Positions 42,215 to 50,478 of a stretch of DNA of 55,278 bases are shown in pieces (position 1 is the stretch's first letter; the number at the start of each line of letters is the position of its first letter). This stretch comes from Acidimicrobiaceae bacterium. GTDB lineage: Bacteria; Actinomycetota; Acidimicrobiia; Acidimicrobiales; Bog-793. A program made the translations under genes and the position numbers. The notes below the pieces were generated by a model. It saw nothing but the letters and a program-made list of their open reading frames with translations. It ran no database searches and was not told the origin of the DNA. Where the stretch lies: the NCBI GenBank assembly GCA_027459565.1, contig DAIDIA010000263.1, positions 1 to 55,278 on the forward strand. Reading direction: 5' to 3'.

Positions 42215-43417
42215 TCAGCCCGTCGTGCAGGCTCCGGTAGTTACCGTCGAGGTGGAGGACTCCGCCGTCGCGATGTCGCGATTCACTGCGGGCAGCGCCA
42301 GCGCGTAACCGACGCCGGCATTCGTCGTCGAGCGGGCGAACACGACTCCGATGACCGTGCCATCGCGGATCCCGTCGGCTGCGTCACCCGACGCGATGAG
42401 CGGACCACCCGAGTTACCGGGTTGGACCACCGCGTCGAGTTCGTAGATCTCTCTCGTGACCTCGGCGTTGCCGTAGATGTCGAGTCCCGTGGCTTTGAAG
42501 GAGTCCGCGACGCCTGCTGGCACCGCCTTCAATGGGCCCCCTTCGGGGTACCCGAGCACGGCCGCGGTGGTGCCGCGGCCAACGACTGCGGAACCCCCGA
42601 GCATTGAGACGGACGGGGCACGCAGGCCCGGTACGCGAAGCACGGCGATGTCGAGCTGGGGATCGTAGAGGGCCGCCGTCGCGGAGTGGTCGCCGGACTG
42701 GTCGATCACGAACGGGCGCGAGATGCCAGCGACGACATGGGCATTGGTGACGACGAGTCCCGGCGCCACCACAAAGCCGGAGCCCTCCTTAATGACTCCG
42801 CAACCCGAACCCTCGATCTTGATCGTCGATGGGGCATCGGTGGCAACCGCTGGAGCGATAGCTGAACTGCTCGGAGGAGTGATCGGAGAAGCGACCTGTG
42901 GAGGTAGACCCGCGAACACAACTGGGAATCCCTCCGATGCCAGGAAGGACGCGATGCGCGAGAAGACCGTCGGTGGCGCCGGCAGCAGCCTGTCAGCGGT
43001 CCGGAGGATACGTGAGTTGGCCACCGCGGAGTTGAGCGAGGTGAATCGACTGTTGGCAATGACTCCTGCCACGAGCCAGACCGCAAGAATGGTGGCGGAC
43101 ACCGCCACTACGGCGCCCGCGACTGAATCGACTGGGCCGAGGTGGATCCGTCGAAGCGCGAGGCTCGAATGAACGCCGAGGTATCGGCCAACTCCGCCGA
43201 GGATCCCAGCCATTCCAAAGATGACGACGGCCGCGATGATCGACTTGCTTGCGGTGGTGTGAACAAGACCGACCAGAGAGGGGACCGCAAGGGCTCCGAC
43301 GAAGAGTCCCAGCCAGAACCCGCCGAACGAGAGGACCTGGATGGCAGCGCCGAGTCGCAGGCCATGTATGACGGAAATAGCGATGAGGACCAGCAGCACT
43401 ATGTCCACCGAATTCAT
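42215..43417 (-). CDS. marP: MarP-like membrane serine protease (CvpA + trypsin-like)
   Basis: A 400-residue membrane protease. Four hydrophobic helices in the first 150 residues form a CvpA-like membrane part (VDIVLLVLIAISVIHGLRLG onward). The periplasmic chymotrypsin-fold domain has His in TNAHVVAG, Asp in DPQLDIAVL and Ser in VQPGNSGGPLI. Two cysteines (SGCG and GACTTG at the C-terminus) could bridge, although mycobacterial MarP has its regulatory disulfide within the protease domain. Size and order match Mycobacterium MarP, needed for survival in acid and under oxidative stress. I chose ATG 43417 because GGAGG lies eight bases upstream; a GTG at 43432 would include that site in the coding sequence. 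No C-terminal PDZ domain. Confidence 0.9.
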   Translation of the reverse strand: MNSVDIVLLVLIAISVIHGLRLGAAIQVLSFGGFWLGLFVGALAVPSLVGLVHTTASKSIIAAVVIFGMAGILGGVGRYLGVHSSLALRRIHLGPVDSVAGAVVAVSATILAVWLVAGVIANSRFTSLNSAVANSRILRTADRLLPAPPTVFSRIASFLASEGFPVVFAGLPPQVASPITPPSSSAIAPAVATDAPSTIKIEGSGCGVIKEGSGFVVAPGLVVTNAHVVAGISRPFVIDQSGDHSATAALYDPQLDIAVLRVPGLRAPSVSMLGGSAVVGRGTTAAVLGYPEGGPLKAVPAGVADSFKATGLDIYGNAEVTREIYELDAVVQPGNSGGPLIASGDAADGIRDGTVIGVVFARSTTNAGVGYALALPAVNRDIATAESSTSTVTTGACTTG

Positions 43418-44233
43418 ATGTAGATCCTCCACCGAATTCTTTGAAACACGATATAGCTAATGTCGGCTGGCGTATTGATGCACTTTCTCACGAAAATTCA
43501 TTAAGAAACCGTGAGCGCAATCGTTAGGCTGAATTCGATATTGAATACGGGGACCGCACAGAACAGTTGGCCCAATCGTCGATTTGAGAGACGACTTGCA
43601 ACTGTGGGCCTCAAGACATCAGAGAGACGGCCAGTCGCGTGGTTTCCCGGGTGATGCTCACCGTTGATGGTCATCGCTTAACTTTTGCGAGTCCAGATCA
43701 TCCGAAGATGATCATTGTCGTGTTTGAACGCACGGAAACGTTCCAATTTCAGACCTCCAACTTGTGGGGCTCGGTTTTGCGTTTATCGCTACCGAATAAA
43801 CAAAAGTTTGAAATCGGAGATCATTTCCCGAGTGGAGAAATTCGAATTCCCAACCTTTTGATCCGTAGCCACGTACACGCCTTCTCGGCGTGTATCAGTG
43901 TGTCGCGTGGTGTCTCATTTGTCCGGCAAATAGTGCCAAAGCGAAATACTTCTGGATTTGGCTGCGACAGAGCGAGAAAGGATTTTGATAAGTTGTTGCT
44001 GAAAAGTTGGGTCATTTTTCGAAATTATTGGAACCTTCTGACGGTGCGGCACGGCCAGCTGGTGGGTCATCTACCGAGTTCCCGTCATTCATACCGTGGA
44101 TAACATGGCTGTTGGGCGACTGCGTACTGCTACACAGTCGTTTCACTTCGTGTACACCGTTGGACAAAAGAAGAAGTAGTGACAACGGACCACGGTTGTT
44201 TGCCCTAGCAGCATTGATGAAGGGATTCATTTG
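43418..44233. other. AT-rich gene-poor boundary of the island
   Basis: About 815 bases, distinctly lower in GC than the core genes. It contains the diverged tRNA-Arg fragment at 43834-43871. A plus-strand frame at 43639-44103 covers that fragment and is therefore not considered a gene. No promoters or repeats beyond the tRNA piece are clear. The left margin of the inserted DNA is probably the tRNA fragment. Confidence 0.5.
43834..43871 (-). repeat. Diverged tRNA-Arg 3' fragment (attachment-site-like direct repeat)
   Basis: Thirty-eight bases from the anticodon loop to the T-arm match the intact tRNA-Arg segment at 50381-50418 in 34 positions; the four differences are all transitions. Orientation is the same. 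The 3' acceptor strand and the 5' half of the tRNA are missing. This is what is left at the far end of an element that integrated at the 3' end of a tRNA gene. Confidence 0.8.
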
Positions 44234-44593
44234 ATGACACTTGATGAGTTATTTCGAATCCCACTCACGATCGTCGTTGAGTCTCAAGAGCACGACCATA
44301 AATGGGTTCGGGTGGCAACGATTGAAGAGCTACCCGAACTCTCGGTGGTTGGCGAAGATATGGATGAACTCATAGGACGCGCAGAGCGCGAGCGACTTAT
44401 CTCACTGGCAGAGTTGGCCGTGCATCAGGGATGGACGCCGAACGGAAGTCCTCTCATGGATACATGCGTGCGTGCCGCGCTTTTGCAGGCAGATCTGGTT
44501 GAACTCCTGCCATATCTTGAACTCGATGTCCAGGCCCTTCCAGTCGGATTAGTCGAGCAGATACGCGGTCGTATCGGAAGTTCCGCCGCGTAA
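44234..44593 (+). CDS. Small protein of unknown function, faintly HicB-like
   Basis: A 119-residue protein. The first 60 residues (PLTIVVESQEHDHKWVRVATIEELPELSVVGEDMDELIGRA) have the strand-strand-helix rhythm of HicB antitoxin N-terminal domains (substrate strand, ELPxLxVxGxxxxE turn), but there is no HicA-like toxin gene beside it and no DNA-binding domain; the C-terminal half is helical. GAAGGGA lies before ATG 44234. Composition is unlike the core genome. Function unknown; the resemblance is weak. Confidence 0.55.
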   Translation: MTLDELFRIPLTIVVESQEHDHKWVRVATIEELPELSVVGEDMDELIGRAERERLISLAELAVHQGWTPNGSPLMDTCVRAALLQADLVELLPYLELDVQALPVGLVEQIRGRIGSSAA

Positions 44594-44672
44594 GGAAGCG
44601 TGACGCAGTTATGGTGACATGTCGAGTACCTCGAGGGTTCTGTTTCGAGTGATCATTTTTTAAGGAGATCTT

Positions 44673-45974
44673 GTGGACGAGCACACGAACGATGCGTTGA
44701 CCAAGACAGGCCCCGGAACGCTCATGGGTAACTTGTTTCGCTCCTTCTGGCTACCCGTGCTACTCGAGTCTGAACTTGCGATACCAGGATGCCCGCCGGT
44801 TCAAGTCCGCCTCCTCGGTGAGGACCTCGTGGCATTCTGGGAGCCCGGCGGGGAGATGGGGCTTATTGATGCTCTTTGCGCACATCGATCAGCACCACTC
44901 TTCCTTGGTCGGTGTGAAGAGGGAGGCCTTCGCTGTATTTACCATGGTTGGAAGTTTGCAGCTAACGGTCAATGCATTGATCAACCGAACGAGCCACCTG
45001 ACAGCCGATTCAAAGAGCACGTTCGTCTCAGGGCCTACCCTTTGGCACGCCGTGGTGGGGTGATCTGGACGTACATGGGTCCAGACGCCGTGCCACCGCC
45101 ATTGCCCGATTTCGACTGGGCATTGGTACCGGAAAGTCATCGTTTCATTGCGAAATACATCGTCGACGCAAACTATCTCCAGAACATGGAAGGAGATATC
45201 GATTCGAGCCACGGTTCTTTTTTGCACAGCGCATTGGGGTCCGATGTGATCGAGGGAGCGCATCTAAATCGGAAGGGCTACAAGTACGAGAAGTACCTCA
45301 TGAAGAGTGGTAACCCTAAATTTTTTTGCAAGGATACAAACACTGGAGTTCTGATCGGAGCTCGTCGGCCAGCCGAAGACGACTCGTGGTATTGGCGTAT
45401 CACGCAATGGTTGCTACCTGCGTTCTCGCTTATTCCGGAAGAACCTCACCACGCGATCATTTGCAATATGCGAATTCCTATCGATGATGAACACAATGTT
45501 TTTTTCCGCATCCGTTGGCACCCTGAGCGGCCTCTGAGCGAGTTCGAGTTATACCAATGCAGAGAGGGTGGAGTCTTGTTTTCAGAGACTGAGCCGGGAA
45601 CGTTTCGACTTAAGGCGAATAAGCAGAATGATTACCTCATAGATCGCACGGTGCAAAATCTCTACACGTATTCCGGGATTAAGAGCATCCCCGCTCAGGA
45701 CGTGGCCGTGCAGGGAGCGATGCCGATAATTGATCGGACACGAGAACATCTTGGATCAAGTGACCTCGGAATCGTAACGGTTCGAAAGCGACTTCTCGCC
45801 GCGGCAACCGCATTGAGAGACCACGGATCTATTTCTGCGCCCAGTCTGTCAGGCGAATTTCGAGTGTTTCCCGTAGCAACTGTCTTGAAGCGGGAGATGG
45901 AGTTCTCAGAGGGCGCAGATGAGTCACTTCACGGTCGAGATCTCTCACTCGTTTCGAAAAACCCAGATAGCTAG
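44673..45974 (+). CDS. Rieske non-heme iron aromatic ring-hydroxylating oxygenase, alpha subunit
   Basis: A 433-residue oxygenase component. The Rieske [2Fe-2S] ligands are Cys69-x-His71 (CAHR) and Cys88-x-x-His91 (CIYHGW). The mononuclear iron site is in NYLQNMEGDIDSSHGSFLH (His180 and His185, acidic residues at 175/177). The order and sequence resemble phthalate/phenoxybenzoate-type oxygenases, which act without a small subunit on aromatic carboxylates or ethers. GTG 44673 follows AAGGAG by six bases. Lower GC than the chromosomal genes, consistent with transfer. No ferredoxin or reductase gene is beside it, so it must borrow an electron-transfer partner. Substrate unknown. Confidence 0.92.
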   Translation: MDEHTNDALTKTGPGTLMGNLFRSFWLPVLLESELAIPGCPPVQVRLLGEDLVAFWEPGGEMGLIDALCAHRSAPLFLGRCEEGGLRCIYHGWKFAANGQCIDQPNEPPDSRFKEHVRLRAYPLARRGGVIWTYMGPDAVPPPLPDFDWALVPESHRFIAKYIVDANYLQNMEGDIDSSHGSFLHSALGSDVIEGAHLNRKGYKYEKYLMKSGNPKFFCKDTNTGVLIGARRPAEDDSWYWRITQWLLPAFSLIPEEPHHAIICNMRIPIDDEHNVFFRIRWHPERPLSEFELYQCREGGVLFSETEPGTFRLKANKQNDYLIDRTVQNLYTYSGIKSIPAQDVAVQGAMPIIDRTREHLGSSDLGIVTVRKRLLAAATALRDHGSISAPSLSGEFRVFPVATVLKREMEFSEGADESLHGRDLSLVSKNPDS

Positions 45975-46392
45975 GAGTTGAGAGCAGGGTCAGTCATATC
46001 CATTCGGCATTCTCGAGCGATGCAGTTATTGCTGAACCTTTGGTCCATTCTTGCAAGTGTGAAGTGCTGAATGATTCGAGAGGAGTTGGCGAACTGCCGC
46101 GCCATGGTGATTGTCCTCGTGGTTCAGCGACCTGTTTCGCGACCCGGCCCGACCGCGTTTCGAGCGAGATGTGTAGGAAAGTCATGTTTGCGACCCTGAG
46201 TCAAGGAGTTCGCCTGGCCGAACAATCATGCCCACTCACCAAGCCGCTCATCCGGCGATCTGGGAGGCAACACGGCCAAAAGAGATCGGTCTGAGAAGGA
46301 CGATGTCGCAGCACCTGATCCTGCATTGGCCCAAAGGTCGTTGTGCTTAAGCGGGAGGGAAACGGTGCCAGCGACACTTGTCGAATGCCAGA
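45975..46392. other. Island gap between Rieske and binding-protein genes
   Basis: About 420 bases with no supported gene. Reading all frames gives only short, motif-free peptides. The last part carries a GGGAGGG run (about 46352-46358) followed by an open stretch to the next gene, but no promoter or terminator is clear. Confidence 0.4.
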
Positions 46393-47112
46393 ATGCGACC
46401 CATGGATATCCTCAGCGATCTCACTCCCACCGGCATTCTGCGAGCCTCGATCAACCTTGGAAACCCGGTGCTGGCCCAAGGCACGGAGACGAACCCGAGC
46501 GGCGTAACTGTCGATATCGCCCGCGAGCTTGGTACCCGGCTCGGTGTTCCGGTTGAACTGCTCCGCTTTCACGCGGCCCGAGAGTCGTTCGAAGCCGTGA
46601 GCCGAGGCAGCGCCGACATCTGCTTTTTGGCCATCGAGCCTGCCCGAGCGGAGACCATCGCGTTCACCGCGCCTTATGTAGTAATTGAGGGAGTGTTCGT
46701 CGTTGCAGAGGGCTCGTGCATAACTTCGCCGACGGACGTGGACCAGCCCGGCGTGCGCATTGGGGTCAACGAGGGCTCCGCTTACGATTTATTCCTCTCC
46801 CGCACCCTGACCCACGCGCAACTCGTGCGCGCCAGCGATGGCGTCCTAGCGTTCACCGAACATCAGTTGGAAGCCACAGCCGGCATTCGCCAGCCGATGG
46901 AGGCGTTCGTCGCTTCCCATCGTGGCCTTCGGCTGGTCGAGCCGCGGTTCATGGAGATTCAGCAGGCTGTCGGCACCCCGCGAATCCGTCAAGTCGCGAC
47001 GATCAGTTTCCTTCATACGTTTGTCGAGGAGCTCAAGGCCGACGGGTTTATCGCCAATGCCCTGTATCGCTCTGGCCAGTATGATGCGAGCGTTGCTCCC
47101 CCGGCTGCGTGA
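46393..47112 (+). CDS. Family 3 solute-binding-like protein (ABC transporter)
   Basis: A 239-residue protein of the transporter substrate-binding family. Blocks seen are LRASINLGNPVLAQG near the start, GVTVDIARELGTRLGVPVELL, ADICFLAIEPARAETIAFTAPYVVIEG and VDQPGVRIGVNEGSAYDLFLSR. There is no signal peptide or lipobox, as in many homologues of this subgroup, so it may be a cytoplasmic ligand sensor rather than a transport partner. Start uncertain (TTG 46378, ATG 46393 or ATG 46402). No permease or ATPase genes are adjacent, so it is not a complete transporter. Confidence 0.8.
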   Translation: MRPMDILSDLTPTGILRASINLGNPVLAQGTETNPSGVTVDIARELGTRLGVPVELLRFHAARESFEAVSRGSADICFLAIEPARAETIAFTAPYVVIEGVFVVAEGSCITSPTDVDQPGVRIGVNEGSAYDLFLSRTLTHAQLVRASDGVLAFTEHQLEATAGIRQPMEAFVASHRGLRLVEPRFMEIQQAVGTPRIRQVATISFLHTFVEELKADGFIANALYRSGQYDASVAPPAA

Positions 47113-47632
47113 TCAATGAGGGCGCGTCGGATCTGTTCTCCTCGTTTGGGGCTCCTGATCTAAAAGTGCTGCCCAAGAAGCACCTGATGTCCATCGGGCG
47201 ACCCAAGTCACTCACATCCTCATCGCCATTCCGAATAGATCTGATCTGGCGTCCGTAAAGTGCCGCAGTGGAGCAGTCGCAAATACAGAACGTCGCTCTG
47301 ATTGGAAGTAGCTTTGCCGAGTCTGTCGCGCCAGATCGACGGTTATTTCGCTGAATAGCGACACAAAGACCGAGCCAAACGGGATTCGAGCGGGCACCGT
47401 TGGACGACTCTGTGGGGAGTTGGTGTAACAGTCGGCAAAATAGTCATCAGGGAACATCTCATGGCATGCTCGGTCACGAGCCTCTAGATCGAACCGTCTT
47501 TCAGACGATCACCAAGTACGGCGACAGGATCATCGAAGCGACGCCGCTTATCGGAAGTTCCAGGGGCGATGCATGAATTCTCTCAAGGTGGTGCACAGAT
47601 CGCGAATCGAGAGCCGACTCAATCAGCGATCA
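47113..47632. other. Island gap between binding-protein and cyclodeaminase genes
   Basis: About 520 bases with no gene I can support, between two convergent genes. Short frames on both strands lack ribosome sites and motifs. TATCGGAAGTTCC at 47549-47561 is identical to 13 bases at 44572-44584 at the end of the small HicB-like gene; its core GGAAGTTCC is a 9-base odd palindrome. It may be debris of earlier insertion events. Confidence 0.4.
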
Positions 47633-48784
47633 CTAGTCCCGAACGTCCTGGATGAACCAGGTCAGTGGCAACGTCCAACCCACGCCCTGTTCCAAGGCTC
47701 GTCTCCACACCAACGATCCGACGGCGGCGAACTGAAGACCTTGCGTGCCCGTAGTCACAAAGAGCGTCACCTCTTTGTCGGAGGTCCGTCCGAAAGCTAC
47801 GTTGCGCTGGACCTCGATGAACGATGGCCAATCTTCCTCTGACACCGGCTTGCTCTTTGGAATACGACTTCGCTCTTCCTCGGTTCCGCTGATATAGGAG
47901 GCGATGCCACCACCAGTCCAGGAAAGCTCCGGGATGACGTCGGTCCGCGGCAGGCTGTGCGTTCCGAGCTGGACGACACGATCGGCTCGTTCGATGAGAT
48001 CCTTGCCAAGTTCTCGTCGCGTCACGCACGTCACATGCGTACCAGGCGCAACCCAACCTTGATCAAACGTCGGTCCAGCGGAATCTGTCGCCGTTGCGAC
48101 GATGTCATGTGACCTCACTGCCTCTTCAGCGCTGCGCACCGGTGTCACCTCGATGCCGAGTTCCTCAGCCATCTCCTTTGCGAACGACTCTCGATGCGAC
48201 GCTGTTGGGCTGAACACCGAGACGTGTTCAAGCGGTCGCACATGGCTGATCGCTATGAGGTAGCTCCGAGCCATCCCACCAGAGCCGAGCAATCCAAGCG
48301 TGGTCGCATCACGGCGCGCGAGGAGGTCCGCACCAATTCCCGCGGCTGCTCCAACACGGACATGCTGAATGTAGCCGTCTTGCATAACGCACACAGGTGC
48401 ACCATCTTCGCTCGAGAAGAGGAACACCAGCCCGCAGAACGTACCATCTGCGATGCAGTGCTTCTCCCACGTTTGTCCGCCGGGCCACGTCGCAATGTCG
48501 GACTTCATCCGTACGGCGACGACGCCAGCAGACATGCTTGCGCCAGCCATGCTCCCCCATTGGTGATAGTCATCAGACCGTCCGGTCGGCACGAAGAGGT
48601 CGACACGCGGAATATAGGTTGCATTCCCATCTTTGAGATCAAGGTACGAGGCGCGCAGCGCCTCGATTGCGGAACCCATATCGAGGAGACGCTCTACATG
48701 ATTGTTGATCAACCACAGCACCTTCCGATCACCAACGACATCCCTGACAATCGCCGGGACCAAATCATCTTCGGTCTTTTCCAT
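47633..48784 (-). CDS. Ornithine cyclodeaminase / mu-crystallin family protein
   Basis: A 383-residue NAD(P)-dependent protein. The Rossmann motif is LGLLGSGGMARSYL (near residue 155), preceded by QHVRVGAAAGIGADLLAR, which matches the R-x-G-A-A-x-x-x-A-x-x-x-L-A motif of the family. N-terminal MGSAIEALRASYLDL and RVDLFVP fit as well. Members include ornithine cyclodeaminase, alanine dehydrogenase and imine reductases, so reaction and substrate are open. ATG 48784 is preceded by GGGGGTTGGG. In the island the pair of this enzyme with a binding protein hints at amino-acid or imine metabolism. Confidence 0.88.
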   Translation of the reverse strand: MEKTEDDLVPAIVRDVVGDRKVLWLINNHVERLLDMGSAIEALRASYLDLKDGNATYIPRVDLFVPTGRSDDYHQWGSMAGASMSAGVVAVRMKSDIATWPGGQTWEKHCIADGTFCGLVFLFSSEDGAPVCVMQDGYIQHVRVGAAAGIGADLLARRDATTLGLLGSGGMARSYLIAISHVRPLEHVSVFSPTASHRESFAKEMAEELGIEVTPVRSAEEAVRSHDIVATATDSAGPTFDQGWVAPGTHVTCVTRRELGKDLIERADRVVQLGTHSLPRTDVIPELSWTGGGIASYISGTEEERSRIPKSKPVSEEDWPSFIEVQRNVAFGRTSDKEVTLFVTTGTQGLQFAAVGSLVWRRALEQGVGWTLPLTWFIQDVRD

Positions 48785-49225
48785 CCCAACCCCCACTCTG
48801 TCAAAGTCTTGCTAGGTGCCAACCAATAGGACTTGAACGCTCGAAAGTGTCGCTAGTTTCTTCGAGCGTCACTCCAGATATCCGGGTACGAAGTTTTTAG
48901 CGGTTTTGCGTTCTAAATCGATCAGATTGAAAACAGGCACCTCTTCAAGCTAGATCGTGAGGTCGGAAGTTCCTAGGACTGATTTGACCCATTTGTTATT
49001 CATCGAAATCGAGTTGCATCTCAAATGATGGTGTAACCCCATTTGACTGCCATCAGAGTGCCGAGCCGCGGCACGCGCAGGCACATATTGTGAGTGCCGA
49101 AAATCTCGAAACATCAGGGCGCAGAGAATGCACAACGACGGCTCTGCGTTGGAGTTAATTCGGCGTTCTGGGATGTAAGCGTCTCTTGACTTCACGACCT
49201 GGCAGGTTGAAGGTTTGACCCAGAC
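48785..49225. other. Island gap between cyclodeaminase and VOC genes
   Basis: About 440 bases of mixed composition with no supported gene. TCGGAAGTTCC appears once more at 48963-48973, part of the repeated core noted at 44572 and 47549. A promoter for the leftward cyclodeaminase gene should be here but is not recognised. Confidence 0.4.
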
Positions 49226-49657
49226 CTAGGGCGCCATCGGGGTGGCAATCATCCAACGAATGCCGAAACGGTCGAGACACGTCGACCAGTAGGAACCCCA
49301 GGGTTGATCGGCAGGCGCGTTCTCTTCCACCCCTGAGGCGAGTCCCGCGTAGAGGCGGTCAACTTCTTCCTTGGTATCGACCTCAACCATGATTGTTGTG
49401 TTGTTTCCAACCCGGCACTCCATGCTCATTGAAAGGAGCATGTCAGTGGCCATGAGAATGTGACCGTTGGTGATCTCCAGCTCCATGTGCATGATGCGCT
49501 TTGCATCCTCCGCCGAAAGCTCAGGACCGCCGGGTATCGGCATGTCCCCGAAGCGAATGATTGGGCCAACGAAGGCAGTGCCGAAGAGGTCGCGATAGGC
49601 CGTAAAGGCTTCCTCGGTGTTGCCTTGAAAGTTCAAGTACGTGCACACACGCGCCAT
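49226..49657 (-). CDS. VOC superfamily (PhnB/glyoxalase-like) protein
   Basis: A 143-residue protein. The start MARVCTYLNFQGNTEEAFTAYRDLFG, the GDMPIPG loop, HMELEITNGHILMATD and the terminal DRFGIRWMIA are typical of PhnB/DUF1338-type VOC proteins (often annotated as 3-demethylubiquinone-9 methyltransferase-like). These are metal-dependent dimers with diverse and mostly unknown small-molecule roles, and the annotation as methyltransferase is not trustworthy. GGAG lies before ATG 49657. Composition is island-like. Confidence 0.88.
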   Translation of the reverse strand: MARVCTYLNFQGNTEEAFTAYRDLFGTAFVGPIIRFGDMPIPGGPELSAEDAKRIMHMELEITNGHILMATDMLLSMSMECRVGNNTTIMVEVDTKEEVDRLYAGLASGVEENAPADQPWGSYWSTCLDRFGIRWMIATPMAP

Positions 49658-49836
49658 TGCTTCTCCGATCGAAGTCAAGTGTGCAGAGTGTACAGGACGA
49701 GCGACTCATCGATTCGTGCGGGCGTACGGAAACGGCATGCTGCCTGTAGTACAGCTCCACATGTCTTATCGATCCGGGGGACTGGGGGTACCAACGCATG
49801 CCTATGGCTCATAACGGGTTCCGACACCTCCGGGCC

Positions 49837-49875
49837 TTGGCAAATATTGCTGGTCGCAATATTTGCCAATTTTTC
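49837..49875 (+). terminator. 14-bp AT-rich palindrome with T-run
   Basis: TTGGCAAATATTGC (49837-49850) and GCAATATTTGCCAA (49856-49869) are perfectly complementary across five bases, followed on the plus strand by TTTTTCTT. Structurally it is a Rho-independent terminator for rightward transcription, but no rightward gene ends nearby. It may instead be an orphan terminator left by a lost gene, or a recombinase-related site near the tRNA end of the island. Confidence 0.65.
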
Positions 49876-49906
49876 TTAACGCCAACGCGAGTCGTGAACT
49901 TGCCGT

Positions 49907-50314
49907 TCAACCTGCAAGCAGCTGTTGGACTCGCTGGTGGGAGATACCAAGGAGGTCGGCGGTATCGCGTCGGCTGAGCCCCATTTCCGTAAGGTGATGT
50001 GCAGCTTTGGTCGTAACATCGTGCGCGTCCGAGCCTGCCTCAATCGCCTCGTTCACCGTCGTCGTCGGGCCCCAGCGTCGTGGACCTTCGGTAATGGGTG
50101 TCAGCTTTTCCTTCTGCCGCACGACGAGTTTGGCGAGCTCGAGCTCAGCCTGGCGTCGCGTCCCCTTGAAGGCGGACTGTTGGTGGTGAACCCGACCGTG
50201 GCGGTCTCGTCCGACGTAGATGCGTAGCTCGCAGATGTTTAGCTCACGCCTGAGCCTGATGCTTCCGGCGATGTTCTTTCCCGTGTCATTCCAACTTGTT
50301 GGGCTTTGTGTCAC
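49907..50314 (-). pseudogene. Truncated tyrosine integrase-like protein with HTH tail
   Basis: A 135-codon frame. Residues about 29-66 (ELRIYVGRDRHGRVHHQQ, then SAFKGTRRQAELELAKLVV) match the N-terminal arm-type DNA-binding domain of phage and island tyrosine recombinases. The catalytic domain with its R-H-R-Y residues is absent. Instead the last about 35 residues (LTEMGLSRRDTADLLGISHQRVQQLLAG) form a sigma-like helix-turn-helix. This suggests an internal deletion or fusion of an integrase remnant with another regulator. It sits 60 bases from the tRNA-Arg, the normal place for an integrase. The start is uncertain (GTG 50314, no ribosome site). Confidence 0.6.
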
Positions 50315-50373
50315 CGGGAAAGCGATGGCTCTTAATCCGGAGGCTCTCTAAATGTTGACCTACAGTTTTGCAG

Positions 50374-50447
50374 TGCGCTCGGAGGAATTCGAATCCCCAA
50401 CCTTCTGATCCGTAGTCAGATGCTCTATCCAATTGAGCTACGAGCGC
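50374..50447 (-). tRNA. tRNA-Arg (anticodon ACG)
   Basis: The 74-base sequence folds into a clear cloverleaf: acceptor GCGCTCG/CGAGCGC, D-arm GCTC/GAGC, anticodon stem TCTGA/TCAGA with loop CTACGGA, and T-arm GGGGA/TCCTC with loop TTCGAAT. The anticodon ACG reads CGN arginine codons after wobble modification. CCA is not encoded. It is the likely integration target of the island on its left. Confidence 0.97.
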
Positions 50448-50478
50448 GCGCCACGTTCTTCTTTAACGGCTCCACACT

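Larger units (their letters stand above)
43834..50447. mobile_element. tRNA-Arg-associated genomic island (decayed)
   Basis: The 6.6-kb segment is bounded by an intact tRNA-Arg(ACG) and a direct-repeat fragment of it. It is AT-rich compared with the flanks and carries an integrase-like N-terminal remnant right beside the tRNA. Cargo: possible HicB-like protein, Rieske oxygenase, solute-binding protein, ornithine-cyclodeaminase-family protein and VOC protein, separated by large non-coding gaps. Lack of an intact integrase and the drift in the repeat indicate an old, immobile island. Confidence 0.65.

Noticed and set aside
43639..44103. 154-codon plus-strand open frame
   Set aside because: It runs through the tRNA-Arg fragment, whose reverse complement explains part of the peptide, and no ribosome site or family motif is present.
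49226..49657. 3-demethylubiquinone methyltransferase
   Set aside because: This name is a common misannotation of PhnB-like VOC proteins; there is no SAM-binding motif.
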